Source: Cliona cf. orientalis (taxonomy: Eukaryota > Porifera > Demospongiae > Clionaida > Clionaidae). Taken from it: a DNA stretch of 64,000 bases. Both the position numbers and the translations under genes were made by a program. Shown piece by piece: positions 10,635 to 61,616 of this stretch. A model generated the notes under the pieces. That model had not been told where the DNA came from and did no database searches. It saw nothing but the letters and a program-made list of their open reading frames with translations. The stretch covers positions 5,332,001 to 5,396,000 of the forward strand of contig OZ005703.1 of the NCBI GenBank assembly GCA_963930775.1, given 5' to 3'. The first letter of the stretch is position 1; the number at the start of each line of letters is the position of its first letter.

Positions 10635-11490
10635 ATGTGTTGAAGTCTAGCTTTGACATCTGCAGTGCGTAGGCCTCGCAGTCCCTCCTGCTGAAGCTGA
10701 AGACAATGACTGGCTGCAGCTGCCTCTCCATGATCATCTTGACCACCTTGAAGCAGTTTGACCCCCGCTGACCTCCCTTCCTCCCCTGGCCCCCTGCCTC
10801 ATGAGTGCATAGGCTCCACCTTTTCCTGAACAGCTCCAGGGACACAGACCACACCCACCCAGATATGCCCATCATTAATTAAAACTCTACCCATACCACA
10901 CCCAATATGATTGAATTTGATGACCACAATGCCCAGAATATACTTTCTAGAGCACGAATTTGCAAGCCTAGTAGACCTCTTGTAGTATTGCTACCGCAAA
11001 AACTGAAATTTGTAAGGAACTACCGTAAGCAGCTTGTTCATTTCACCACCAGTAAGTGACTAGTTGTACTACTACTACAGTGTTGATGCTAGTGTCTGGA
11101 CCTCTTCCGGGACCAATAATACAATTGGAGTAGAGCCTTCCGTGACGCGGGACAGTTGTTAAAAATCCGGGACTGTCCCGGAGATTCAGGGACAGTTGGA
11201 GCGTATGTGAGCGCCGACCCCCAACTTAGACATAGCCTGCTGAAAGTTATCCTCACGGAAGTTACCCTGGATGAGGTAAACGGTGAGAGATAAGTAGTCA
11301 ACAAAATTTAATTGCCTATTTGTGCAGGGTATACACACATGATATGCTTGCTTTCTGAGTAGGTGCAGGAATAAACTAATCCGGAAGTAATACGACAATC
11401 AAAGCAGATTATCCAGCATAATATCGTATAGCGGAAAATTATGGTGAGGTTTTTACTTTGGCGATTTGACGAATTCAGTAGAGATTGCCA
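10635..11490 (-). pseudogene. Inverted copy of MTR4 exon 8 and upstream intron, split by a transposon
   Basis: On the minus strand, 11490-11267 matches the intron upstream of MTR4 exon 8, 11266-11207 matches the first part of the exon, and 10808-10635 matches the rest to the splice donor (last residues AYALQMSKLDFNT). The copy stops within a few bases of the donor. The two exon parts are separated by a 398-bp hAT-like insertion. It lacks the rest of the gene. Confidence 0.85.
10809..11206. mobile_element. hAT-like MITE inserted in the MTR4 exon copy
   Basis: Termini are ATAGGCTCCACC (left) and the inverted ATACGCTCCAAC (right). Target duplications are ATGAGTGC (10801-10808) and GTGAGCGC (11207-11214). 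The uninterrupted copy at 2284-2291 reads ATGAGCGC, so each duplicate has one later change. The interior holds GGGACTGTCCCGGA motifs. A related copy in the other orientation is at 24203-24545. Confidence 0.8.
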
Positions 11491-11655
11491 AATTAATAAC
11501 TCACCAATTAAACTTCACACGATCTACGAGCGCCTATGAATATGACGGAAAGGATTTAGATTGCCAAATTTATATTTTGCCAATACCACTGGAGAGCCAT
11601 TTTGTCAAATTTGATGCTCGCTAAAGTCCGTCATACTATGGTATAGGGTATAACA
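11427..11655. mobile_element. MITE with TATAGCGG-type termini
   Basis: The left end TATAGCGGAAAATTATGGTG and the right end, an inverted CATAGTATGACGG, bound a sequence rich in TTTGGC/GCCAAA motifs. It adjoins the MTR4 exon 8 copy here just as 41906-42107 adjoins the real exon 8, so it was duplicated together with the exon. Confidence 0.6.
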
Positions 11656-11724
11656 GGGTTTTCTCCCACATGCATAGAAGACTAAATTAAGGATAGCAGC
11701 AATGGGTTACCATCAACAGGCACA

Positions 11725-12185
11725 TGATAATCAAGAAAAACAAGTCACTGTGTAGGGATGTGTAGTGGATATGATTAACCCTACAAATCTTGTTTGTTGT
11801 ATTTTGGTACTGCCGTCCCTACTTCACATAGTTGCCAAGTGTCCCGGTTTGGCCGGGACAGTCCCGGATTTTGGCCCTATGTCCCGGTTGTGTCCCGGTT
11901 TACCTGATTTTGCAGCATTGTCCCGGAATCCAGCTCGATTGCACAAATGGAGGTGTGGCACAAGCATAAACTCAGTATATTATCGAATTTCAGTCCGTAT
12001 ATCTCGATGTTTAGTGGGCGTGACAGTACATAATCGCCCGAAAGTGGGTGTGGTCTCCCCAAAGTGGGCGTGGTCCGTAAAATTTCGCGCGCGCTTCACG
12101 CGCATTCATTATATTTTCTACTCTGTCCCGGTCTCTCTTCTTGTAAACTTGGCAACTATGACTTCATCATCATTTAATCTCACCG
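11725..12185. mobile_element. Foldback-family copy interrupted by a MITE
   Basis: The arm AGGGATGTGTAGTGGATATG, then CCGTCCCTACTTCA, is cut at 11826 and resumes ACTTCATCATTTAATCTCAC at 12161. The interruption is the TIR element at 11827-12160. Confidence 0.6.
11827..12160. mobile_element. MITE, CATAGTTGCC termini, 6-bp target duplication
   Basis: The inverted termini read CATAGTTGCCAAGT at both ends. The element is flanked directly by ACTTCA (11821-11826 and 12161-12166). The interior is rich in GTCCCGG motifs. The last bases of the window (63978 on) are the start of another copy. Confidence 0.75.
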
Positions 12186-12198
12186 TTGTTTATAATAA

Positions 12199-12561
12199 CA
12201 AGTATAAAAACAATTGAATAAAATTGAAGAATGAAGTAGGGATGGCAGGATAAAAAAGTACACAGACAAGAGATAATTGTATCTACTATACATCCCTACG
12301 CTTGCTTTTCTCGACTATTATGCACCTAGTAATGTCACCTGACGTGTTTATTGAGTGCGGTATGTGGGAGATATTCAGGTTGTTCCCTAGTTGTCATAAT
12401 GGTTTAAGTTTATCAGTTTTCATTATTACTCGTTATTTTTGTACCCCTCAAAAAGCAAGCATAGGGATGTATAGTAGATACAATTATCTCTTGTTTGTGT
12501 ACTTTTTTATCCTGCCATCCCTACTTCATTCTTCAATTTTATTCAATTGTTTTTATGCTTG
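12199..12561. mobile_element. Foldback element with ~120-bp inverted arms
   Basis: Left arm about 12199-12322 and right arm about 12447-12561 are reverse complements (ends CAAGTATAAAAACAATTG and its inverse). Inside each arm are AGTAGGGATGGCAGG and CATCCCTACGCTTGC. The ~125-bp loop is unrelated. Confidence 0.75.
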
Positions 12562-12659
12562 TTTCTGTTCTTTTTTATTGTACTTAGTACAAATATTATC
12601 AAAATGCCATCTTTAATATCACAGGATGGGAGGTGTCAAAATTCGTAACCACGCCCCTC

Positions 12660-13120
12660 ATTAACTTGCGTTTATAGGATTATTTAGGCGGTCCAAGAGA
12701 CTCCGCTTAGGGAGAAAACAGAGTTCTAAGTTTTATTGCAGCTAGCTCAGTACCCGGCATAATTTTATGATCTGTACGTTACCCGGCTCCTCGAGCCTTG
12801 GCCTTGTCGGAGCCTTCGACGGTATGATATCTATGCTATGATCGATCCAGCTGAGCACTAGCGCTGCACGCGCTAGCGAGTAGCTCGCCTATGCCTAGCT
12901 CCTAGCGCCTTACCGCTCCTCGAGCCTTGCACCTTCATACGATTTTATCCATGATCGATCCAGCGCAGCGCTAGTAGCGGCCAGAGTGCAGTGAGTAGCG
13001 GCTAGCTCGCGATCGCCTAGGGCGCGGCCAGGCGCTGTCAAATGACTTCACCATGGCAACACATTCCGAGCATGCGCATTATATAAAAAAAATGGCGTAT
13101 CAGACACACCCATTAATCGT
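12660..13120. repeat. GC-rich stretch with an internal direct duplication
   Basis: About 12783-12910 and 12915-13030 are diverged direct copies sharing GCTCCTCGAGCCTTG, ATGATCGATCCAGC and GCTAGCGxGTAG motifs. No gene is supported. Confidence 0.45.
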
Positions 13121-13502
13121 TAATGCGCCGTATACACCCACTATTACGTAACTGTCGAGATAACGCCAAACTAGCGTGCCACTGCACTGCGCGCTACAAA
13201 ATAGAGTGGATTTATATGAGAACTAAGGTGAGAGGTCCAGACAGTCTTGAGTTAGATGTGGAAATGAGAAAGAAAGAAGAAAGAAACCTTGACAAATGGC
13301 TATTTTATTGAACATCTGATTCTGGCATATACTGATGGATGATCTTGGTCTTGTTAGATAGATAATTTGCTGTAGATTCTGATTTTGACACTTAGAAATT
13401 TCACAAAGTTACCTGTTTTGAGATATTTGGATTTTTGTAATGTATTACATATATGGAGTATCCGGGCCATCCCTACTCATAGAGTCTACCGACTCTATGA
13501 TA

Positions 13503-13853
13503 TTTATTACACTATAATATTATACTTGTGTTATTTCTAAGAGTATACCCTTGGTATTTCTGATTGACTAAGTTCCATTATGACCAAATATGGTAAAATT
13601 ACTGCAAGTTGACATTAACTGCATGATCTCTGATTGAATGCGGCCCACATACAGGGGCCCTGTGTACTTACTCATCTAAAAAAAAGTGTAATATTATTAA
13701 ACAAACATGAACCAGTGATCTATTGAAATTTAATGTAGCTGTCAATAATAATACTGTTATAATAATATAATTATAGAGCATTACAGCTTCAAACAGCAGT
13801 GCTATAGCTATAGCTAACTATAGGTGTGTTGAGTTTGGCACCCGGCAAACATC
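13503..13853 (+). promoter_or_regulatory. Conserved upstream flank of membrane gene copy 2
   Basis: Matches 7931-8289 closely, including CAGGGGCCCTGTGTACTTAC and the CAAACATC leader before the ATG. Promoter role is inferred from position and conservation. Confidence 0.5.
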
Positions 13854-15557
13854 ATGCCACATTCGGTGCATTTTCTGCTCAGTTTCTTTCTAATAATTAT
13901 TAACAGGTTTACTATAATATTGAGTGCAGATAGCTCAGACCAGCCTAGTACCTGTCCTATATGGACATATCCGAGCCCTTCTGGCAGTGAATGTATCTGT
14001 GGACATTATCTCAAAGATGTAGTTATTTGCAACCCAGAAACTTTAGCTATAAAACTCAATGGGAAATACTTTTGCTTCATGCTATTCAATGAAAATGGTG
14101 TGAGCACCACACTCATTGGTACCTGTCCATATGGTAACTCACACCAACTACCTAGGAACTTGAGTGTGTCTGAAATTTATGAGGACAGCAGGTTGTGCTC
14201 TTTTTACAATCGAAAGGGACAGCTTTGTGGAGAATGTGCAGAGAACTACACCCTCCCTGCCTCTTCATACCACCTTGACTGTGTCAAATGCAAAGATTAC
14301 AACAATGGATGGATTAAGTTCATAGTTGCTACTTTTCTTCCATTAACTATTTTTTATATGGTAGTGATTATATTCAGGATATCGGTTACTTCTTCAACAC
14401 TTAATGCTTTTGTCATGGTCAGTCAAATGACTGCAAGTCCATCAATGATTCGAGACATTTATTCCCATAATCTGTTGAGTGATCCTTATCATGTTAGCAA
14501 TTTTACACAATTCATTTGCCAGCTTGCCATTGCATTTATCACCATTTGGAACCTTGACTTCTTTCGAAGCTTGTATGGATATATTTGTATTCATCCGGAC
14601 TTAAATTACCAGCACATACTCTTGCTTGAGTATGCCATTGGCATCTATCCATTATTCCTCATACTACTCACCTTCATTTTGATCAAGATGCATGATAATT
14701 TCGCTTTAGTTGTTCGGCTTTGGAAGCCATTTCACAGATGCTTGGCTCTCTTTCGGAGACAATGGAATATTCGAAACTACCTTGTCCATGCTTTTGCCAC
14801 CTTTATTGTCCTATCCTATGTCAAGATTCTCAATACTTCCTTTGAACTCCTGAGACCCTCGCAACTCTATGATGTGCATGGCAACCACATACTCAAGGCG
14901 TACTGGTACTACGATGGTAGAGTGGATATGACTTCGAAGGGCTATATACCAATCCTACTGCTAGCACTGTTCATGCTACTATTCTTTAACGTGCTTCCCT
15001 TGGCACTATTGGCTCTTTATCCCTTCAAATGTTTTCAAAGACTTCTCGGTTCTTGCTCAAGTCAAAACTGCAGGCTAGTGCTTCAAATTTACATGGATTC
15101 ATTCCACGGCTGCTATGAGGACACTGCACACGATTATCGCCACTTTGCCACACTCTACCTGGCAGTGAGATTCCTGAATCTTCTGATGTCATCTGTGTTT
15201 AGCTACACTCTCTACCTTCCAGCTGCTGTGCTCGTGTACGTTTTTGCTTTAGCTCTTGTAGCAAAGTTCCAGCCATACAAGAACAAGAGAGACAACACTG
15301 TCGATATTATCCTGCTCCTCGCAGTCATTAGTGTATTCATATCTTCAACTATGCACGATACTGAACCATTTATGTACCCCAAGTTGGCGAATTGGATCGT
15401 TATCTTCTTATATTTCTTGATTGTTATTGGCTACCTGGTATTCCTTATCCTGGCTTGCGTTTTCCCTAAGGCTATGCAGTGCTGCAAGAAATGTAAAACA
15501 CTCCTATTAAACAAAATCAAGAAGAGTGAACTGAATGAAGATAGACCTCTCTTGTGA
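13854..15557 (+). CDS. Multi-pass membrane protein with CGEC ectodomain, family copy 2
   Basis: Intronless, 567 codons. Same layout as copy 1: signal peptide (FLLSFFLIIINRFTIIL), Cys-rich ectodomain with SECICGHYLKDVVICN and GQLCGECAENYTLPAS, then about nine membrane segments and the tail IKKSELNEDRPLL. By eye the central part (residues ~230-480) is almost identical to copy 1. Differences cluster in the ectodomain and in the last two membrane segments (FMYPKLANWIVIFLYFL here, FMYTKLPNGIVIILSGS in copy 1). The frame is fully open, so it is probably functional or a very recent duplicate. Molecular role unknown. Confidence 0.85.
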   Translation: MPHSVHFLLSFFLIIINRFTIILSADSSDQPSTCPIWTYPSPSGSECICGHYLKDVVICNPETLAIKLNGKYFCFMLFNENGVSTTLIGTCPYGNSHQLPRNLSVSEIYEDSRLCSFYNRKGQLCGECAENYTLPASSYHLDCVKCKDYNNGWIKFIVATFLPLTIFYMVVIIFRISVTSSTLNAFVMVSQMTASPSMIRDIYSHNLLSDPYHVSNFTQFICQLAIAFITIWNLDFFRSLYGYICIHPDLNYQHILLLEYAIGIYPLFLILLTFILIKMHDNFALVVRLWKPFHRCLALFRRQWNIRNYLVHAFATFIVLSYVKILNTSFELLRPSQLYDVHGNHILKAYWYYDGRVDMTSKGYIPILLLALFMLLFFNVLPLALLALYPFKCFQRLLGSCSSQNCRLVLQIYMDSFHGCYEDTAHDYRHFATLYLAVRFLNLLMSSVFSYTLYLPAAVLVYVFALALVAKFQPYKNKRDNTVDIILLLAVISVFISSTMHDTEPFMYPKLANWIVIFLYFLIVIGYLVFLILACVFPKAMQCCKKCKTLLLNKIKKSELNEDRPLL

Positions 15558-15960
15558 TTACCTACAACTCCTAATTCCTTGACACGTGAACGTGTTGCAT
15601 AGTATTATGCTATCCCAAAATGATCAATATGTTGTTTAGCATCTTAGTTGAATGTGGCAACACGTTTATTCGTGTAAATTAATATTAGTGGTTAGATGCA
15701 TAATTAATTTTTACATGTGCCTATGCTACTTTCTAGTACAAAATACACGTCACTTATTACTATCATCAAGATTACACAATAAGGAATTTAAGGAAGGGAG
15801 CTATCAAGCTCTAGGATATATACACTGTGCAAATGTTATAAATTCTTGCTGATATATTTATTTGTTAGATGTTACCTAGGTAACTAGTGATAGAATATTC
15901 TACCGAGCAACATCAATATTACAGTCTCAAAAAACAGGTTCATTTTAGTGTTCACAGTGA
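15558..15960 (+). repeat. Conserved 3' flank and block end of membrane gene copy 2
   Basis: Carries the shared 3' flank and the GTTACCTAGGTAACTAGTGA block end, then GAGCAACATCAATATTACAG. That last part is a paralogous, uninterrupted version of the site where the Ngaro-like element sits at 30623-36353. Confidence 0.65.
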
Positions 15961-16262
15961 CACTGTGGGCAACATGCTATAGATCGAGCTATGTACAGTT
16001 GTACTAGCCTCATTCCCAGGCCCTTTGAGGCTTGAATATGAGCGTAGATATCTATAGCATGAGGCTACAGTTGTACGAGTAATTACCGTGACGACCATTA
16101 CCAATAATAAATGTTTATGACGTAGTCTATGCATGCGCACTAATGGAGCTGCCACGCCCCCTGGTTGGCCAGCCTTACCACTTCTAAATTGCTTCCTACG
16201 CCCCTGAGATATATGGCAGCCATTATCTTGTATTGGCCTATAACTTATGAGTTTTTCTGTAG

Positions 16263-57027
<40,765 letters not shown>

Positions 57028-57486
57028 TCACCACCATCATGATTAAATTTTGTTCCTACCTTTCTTTCACCAATTCAACAGTATAATTGTGGTATCAATA
57101 ATAAGACGAAATCTGACGCATCCATGCAGCAGATGAAGTTAAAATTAAATTTTAACCAGTCAGTTGTGATTGCGTTATTTCGGATCCTAAGAAAGTTCTT
57201 ACTGTTATAATATTATGTACATTGAAAGTTCCTTTTGCTTCATAATGAAATTATTAAATTTATTGTTTGTACTATAGTATGTCTGCTATTTAATTAGCAG
57301 TATGTTTATACCGTACATACATATCAGCAGAAAGAACCATGCACGTGCATTGCGCGTGCTTGTGTAGCAAGTGAAAGGGCCTAGGGATCCCAGGAATGAA
57401 CACCATACCATAGGCATGTATCCCAGAACGGCGACCCATACGGATATAAGCTTATAGATATCCAACGCCAGATCGATCTATGGTTA
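57028..57486. other. Downstream of MTR4, no gene seen
   Basis: Presumed 3' UTR and spacer. AATAAG-type signals occur near 57097 but no AATAAA was singled out. Confidence 0.4.
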
Positions 57487-57669
57487 GACTTACTTTTAGG
57501 ATCTACCTGCGTACAGCCCGATTAACACCACGCCCATCCTAATTAACGCCCCCAAGTTAACGCCGCGCGCATGCGTGAATATGAGCGCCCCCCCCCCCCC
57601 CCCCCCCGTACAAAGCTAGGATAATTCCCTCTGGGTCAAAGGTCCTGTCAAAAGGCGGGAAAGTAAGGG

Positions 57670-57678
57670 TATATAAAG
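57670..57678 (+). promoter_or_regulatory. TATA box upstream of the zinc-ribbon ORF
   Basis: TATATAAAG, about 97 bp before the ATG at 57775. Placement suits a transcript starting near 57700. Confidence 0.55.
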
Positions 57679-57774
57679 GGAAGGAGATGGAGGGGGTAAT
57701 ACATCATTATTCAACATCAACAATTCGATTCTTCAACTCTTCAACTGCAGACCAGACACCTTCTTGCACAGGAC

Positions 57775-57957
57775 ATGAACTGTTCCAAGTGTGGGAGCCA
57801 GTGTCGCATGGTGCAGCGGCGAGGCTCGTACTCTTGGAGGTGCCCTTCCAAAGTAAACGTAGTCTCGCGCGCCAGCCCCTCCTACGCAAAGCGAGACTAC
57901 TTCCAAAGGCTGTCAGACTTTCACAAACGTGAGAAACAACAGCTTCTTCTCTCGTAG
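57775..57957 (+). CDS. 60-residue zinc-ribbon protein inside the Merlin-like element
   Basis: MNCSKCGSQCRMVQRRGSYS then WRCPSKVNVVSRASPSYAKR and a basic, Gln-rich tail ending QQLLLS. The C-x2-C-x3-C ... W-R-C pattern resembles the N-terminal ribbon of ISXO2/Merlin transposases; the catalytic DDE part is absent. The middle of the ORF contains a 40-bp palindromic stretch (TAGTCTCGCGCGCCAGCCCC...) related to the ends of the MITE at 14-328, so the last ~30 codons may come from an insertion. Transcription is suggested by the TATA box. It could be a remnant rather than a working gene. Confidence 0.45.
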   Translation: MNCSKCGSQCRMVQRRGSYSWRCPSKVNVVSRASPSYAKRDYFQRLSDFHKREKQQLLLS

Positions 57958-58070
57958 CCATCTACCTTACGTCATGATCAAGATATGGCTAATCCCGCAT
58001 GCGCACGGCGTTAATTAGGATGGGCGTGGTATTAATCGGGCTGTACGCAGGTAGATCCTAAAAGTAAGTC

Positions 58071-58391
58071 ATAAACAGGAAACTTCTCAGATCCTATAGA
58101 TATCCCTAAGTTGCTGAGACATTCTCCGCTAGCGGAGAGGGACCTTCCGCTAGCGGAGACTGGTCGAACACCGTGCGGGTAAGGTCCAAAAGAAGTACAC
58201 TTCTCGGCTTCCGTAGTGTGGAAGTTTTCTCCACGAAATGCTCCTTTCCTACCGATCCGCGAAAGTTTTCTCCCTCGAAAATTTCCTGCTATACGGTATA
58301 TAATTGGCTATGGGAGTTAGTGTAGCTAGCTAGACCGGCTGCTAGAATCGTTTCGAATAGCTTTTCTATCAACTAAAAAAGCAACATTATA
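58071..58391. other. Upstream region of the 58392 gene
   Basis: Contains two adjacent hairpin-forming CTCCGCTAGCGGAG motifs (58126-58160). No TATA box recognised. Probably promoter and 5' UTR of the next gene. Confidence 0.4.
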
Positions 58392-59549
58392 ATGGATGAT
58401 GATTATGTACTGGATGATGATTATGAGTATGTTGGTGAAGAGAAACATGAATACACTGCAGCAACGAATATCAGTAAAGAGGAGAATGAAATGAAAAAAA
58501 TGGTATCTCCTCAAGAAATTAAAATTCATCGGCAAACACAAGTCAACCAGAGTTCCACTGACACATGTGCATGTGGATTCCAAAAGCAAGCTCAAGAAGG
58601 TGCTTTCAAGACAACAACAAAGGGTATTATTCTCACACTGCTGATAATACTGGCTGTGTCTGTGTCAATCAGTCTCGCTGCAATTGTGCTCTCTATCCTT
58701 ACTAGTTACAATGTGCAAAAAATAAAATCAGTTTTCATTACACATGAAGAGTTTAATATAATATCTCAATTGTCTACTCAGCTTGATGAGACCAACAATA
58801 GCATCACCTCAGTGGCGACTACTGTAGAAAAGAACATATCCTCCTTGTTTATCCAGCTTGATGTAGTGTACAGATTTGCACTTTCAATGCAACCAGAAGC
58901 TTGTGGAACTGGACTGTGGTATCGTGTGGCTCACCTCGATATGAGAGATCCTTCACAGCAGTGTCCATCTGCCTGGAGGGAGTACAACACTAGTCAATTT
59001 CGAGCTTGTGGAAGACCAGTTTCAAGTGTTGCAAGTCATCCTTCCCAAATATTCCACATCAATCATCAGTATAGCAAAGTATGTGGAAGAGCCATTGGCA
59101 TTCAAGTTGCAAGTCCAGATGCATTTTATCATGGAAGGGGATTATACATAAACGAGAGCTATATGGATGGTGTAAGTATTACACGTGGATCACCTCGCCA
59201 CCATATCTGGAGCTATGTTGGTTCTGTCAGTGAGGTTGGTAATAATGTATGTCCATGTACTTATTCCAATGCCACTCAACCTCCATCCTTTGTTGGCAGC
59301 AACTACTACTGTGAATCAGGTAATCCTAACCAATATTGGCGAGGTCAGCCATATCCAAACGACAAGCTATGGGATGGAGAACAGTGTAGTCATGAAGGCA
59401 CATGCTGCACTGGTACCAACACTCCACCATGGTTCAGTGTGACTCTCGGTAGCCCAACAAGTGATGATATCGAAGTACGCATTATGGGCTCTCAAAACAC
59501 TGATGATGAGGACACTCCAATTGAATTACTTGAAATTTATGTTCAGTAA
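58392..59549 (+). CDS. Type II membrane protein with conserved Cys-rich extracellular domain
   Basis: Single-exon ORF, 385 codons. Residues 1-77 are acidic/hydrophilic and likely cytoplasmic (MDDDYVLDDDYEYVGEEKHE). One membrane segment lies at ~78-105 (GIILTLLIILAVSVSISLAA). A short helical stalk with NNSITS and NISS glycosylation sequons follows (~110-160). The domain at ~167-385 has GLWYRVAHLDMRDPSQQCPS, VCGRAIGIQVASPDAFYHGR, YMDGVSITRGSPRHHIWSYV, VCPCTY, YYCESGN, LWDGEQC, CCTGTNTPPWF and a C-terminal DDIEVRIMGSQNTDDEDTPI. I recognise this as an uncharacterised extracellular domain common in cnidarian and sponge proteins (GSPRxHIW, DDIEVRxCxDE signature); no function is established. Nine or more Cys suggest disulfides. 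Confidence 0.85.
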   Translation: MDDDYVLDDDYEYVGEEKHEYTAATNISKEENEMKKMVSPQEIKIHRQTQVNQSSTDTCACGFQKQAQEGAFKTTTKGIILTLLIILAVSVSISLAAIVLSILTSYNVQKIKSVFITHEEFNIISQLSTQLDETNNSITSVATTVEKNISSLFIQLDVVYRFALSMQPEACGTGLWYRVAHLDMRDPSQQCPSAWREYNTSQFRACGRPVSSVASHPSQIFHINHQYSKVCGRAIGIQVASPDAFYHGRGLYINESYMDGVSITRGSPRHHIWSYVGSVSEVGNNVCPCTYSNATQPPSFVGSNYYCESGNPNQYWRGQPYPNDKLWDGEQCSHEGTCCTGTNTPPWFSVTLGSPTSDDIEVRIMGSQNTDDEDTPIELLEIYVQ

Positions 59550-59715
59550 AACTATAGCTACATAATGCATGAAGCACTAGCAGTTACAGTATCTAATTTG
59601 TAAGGTGTGATTATCTAGAACTCATTAGATGAGACTCACTGTGTGCAGCAATGTATAATAGCAACTCATTTAGGAGTCTATAAGCCCTTGGTTCCATGCA
59701 TTTTATAATGATGAA

Positions 59716-61072
59716 TACACAGGAAAAAATGGCGTGTAGTTTGGCTCTAATTTGGTGTGCTAAGACTGCACAAGGTGTGCTGATTTCCAAAAATAGCACA
59801 GCAAATGTGCTACATGCACACAGCAGTGTGCTAGTTATTAATTATCACATTACAAATAGCACATCAGATTCAGCACACTGGTGTGTAGAATAAAATTGTG
59901 TACACGAATGTAATGTGCTACATGTGATGAACATAACATGTACTGTGCTGAAATTGCACTCAGTGTGCTAAAACAACACTAAGTGTGCTGAAACATTCCC
60001 GAACAGCTGCCACTCAATTTAAAAAAGCTGCTGAAGACAAAAGTTAGCTACAATTATTTTCTGTATCAAAATGGAGTGAACACAGCTCTGGAGTTTGTAA
60101 GTTAATGAGAAATGGAAAAGGAAGCTTGAGTTGAGCAGTACTTTCACAAAAAATGGTGAGCTATTAATAGTGAACTCAATAAATTATATTATTACCCTGC
60201 GTGTGCATGCCTTATGTGCTATAGCTAGCATCATGATATTATTTACTAAGCAGCTACAAAAGTAAGAAGGGGAGAAATTAAGAGAGAAGGTACAGCCATA
60301 ATAATATACATTTTTAAATATCTACTTGCATGCAGGTCATCAAATTTATGGTCAAGAAGTCACCAGTCTAAGCCTCAAACCCTGAGAACCATCAAAATAA
60401 GGTACTTATATTTTAATTAATGACCCAATGAAAAGAACTTAGAGGCTATACAGCCATACCAATAAAATTTGACGTATGTCACATATATAAGTCTTAGACT
60501 ATCAGTCTTCAAAAGCAGTAAAAAAGCTAGTAACAGTGTTTGTATAAGGTGTTCTATATACATTCCCTCTTATGCTGTAATAGCTGTAAAATGTTTATTT
60601 GGCTTCTCTCTCATTACAGCATATGGCATCATGTACATGCAGCTACCACTCAAGAAACCAAGATGGAGGTGCTTGTATGAAGCTACTCTACTTTTACAAA
60701 CTTCAAGTATGTTATAGACAGCTGTTAGCTATGTTTGTAATAGATTGCTATGGCCAGGTATATAGGTACATGACTGTTACAGTGTGCACGTATGTTTTAT
60801 GACATTTTATTCAATAATTGTTTGTATTTTATCGTTATTTTGTGTACTAAATTAAATATGCAACTATTTTTTTGTAATGTCATGTGACTATTTTGAATCA
60901 ACACATCAATAATAGCACAATTTCATATGCTAGAATAGCACAAACATGCAAACAGCACGTGTGCAACTTCAGCACAGTGCAAGTTTCAGCACACGTGCAA
61001 TGTGTCAAAACTGGAGACATTGACTTAGCACACCTATATGTGTAAAACCAGCACACTTTTTTTTCCTGTGTA
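59716..61072. mobile_element. 1.36-kb non-autonomous transposon with subterminal AGCACAC repeats
   Basis: Inverted ends TACACAGGAAAAAATGGCGT and TACACAGGAAAAAAAAGTGT. Many GTGTGCT/AGCACAC motifs lie within ~300 bp of each end (for example 59751, 59772, 59828, 59873 on the left and 60958-61050 on the right). Dense subterminal motifs are typical of transposase-binding sites in hAT and related families. The 82- and 67-codon ORFs inside show no transposase motif. Confidence 0.7.
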
Positions 61073-61213
61073 GGCAAGCCATAATATCTGGTCACCGTGG
61101 TGAGTCTCATGCCCAGCCTCTGTCTCCACGAGATTAGTTAGCTAGGTGGCATTGATGAAAATTAATGACTATCATGCATGAAATATCCTGGGGGCACTAA
61201 AAAAAGAACAGTA
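61073..61213. other. Spacer
   Basis: Includes GTGAGTCTCATGCCCAGCC (61101-61119), matching the end of the MITE at 14-328. Confidence 0.4.
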
Positions 61214-61616
61214 ACAAGTATAAAAAACAATTAAATAAAATTGAAGGATGAAGTAGGGATATCGATGGCAGTGCCAAAAAGTACACAAACAAGGTTTGTA
61301 GGGATAACGTATCACATTCACTATACATCCCTACGCTTGCTTTTTGAGTAGCTGTGCACACACATATTATATATGGGGCACATGCATGCAGGAGTGGAAA
61401 ATCAATACATGGATTAATATCAAAATAATATTATAGCGACACTTTACATACTGAATCGGGAGTGTAGCTATGATGTTAATTATCGAGAAAAGCAAGCGTA
61501 GGGATGTATATATAGTGAATGTGATACGTTATCCCTACAAACCTTGTTTGTGTACTTTTTGGCACTGCCATCCCTACTTCATCCTTCAATTTTATTTAAT
61601 TGTTTTTTATACTTGT
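61214..61616. mobile_element. Foldback element with ~130-bp inverted arms
   Basis: Arms 61214-61345 and 61483-61616 are close reverse complements (end ACAAGTATAAAAAACAATT). Same family as 12199-12561. Confidence 0.8.

Larger units (their letters stand above)
57487..58070. mobile_element. Merlin-like element with ~62-bp inverted termini
   Basis: Terminal inverted repeats 57487-57548 and 58010-58070 begin GACTTACTTTTAGGATCTAC and match with about one difference. The 584-bp interior holds a poly-C run (57587-57607), a TATA box and a 60-codon ORF with a zinc ribbon. Assignment to Merlin rests on that ribbon only; no target duplication was identified. Confidence 0.7.

Noticed and set aside
13123-13311. 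62-codon ORF as a gene
   Set aside because: No motif, no homologous copy in the window and no splice context; left out.
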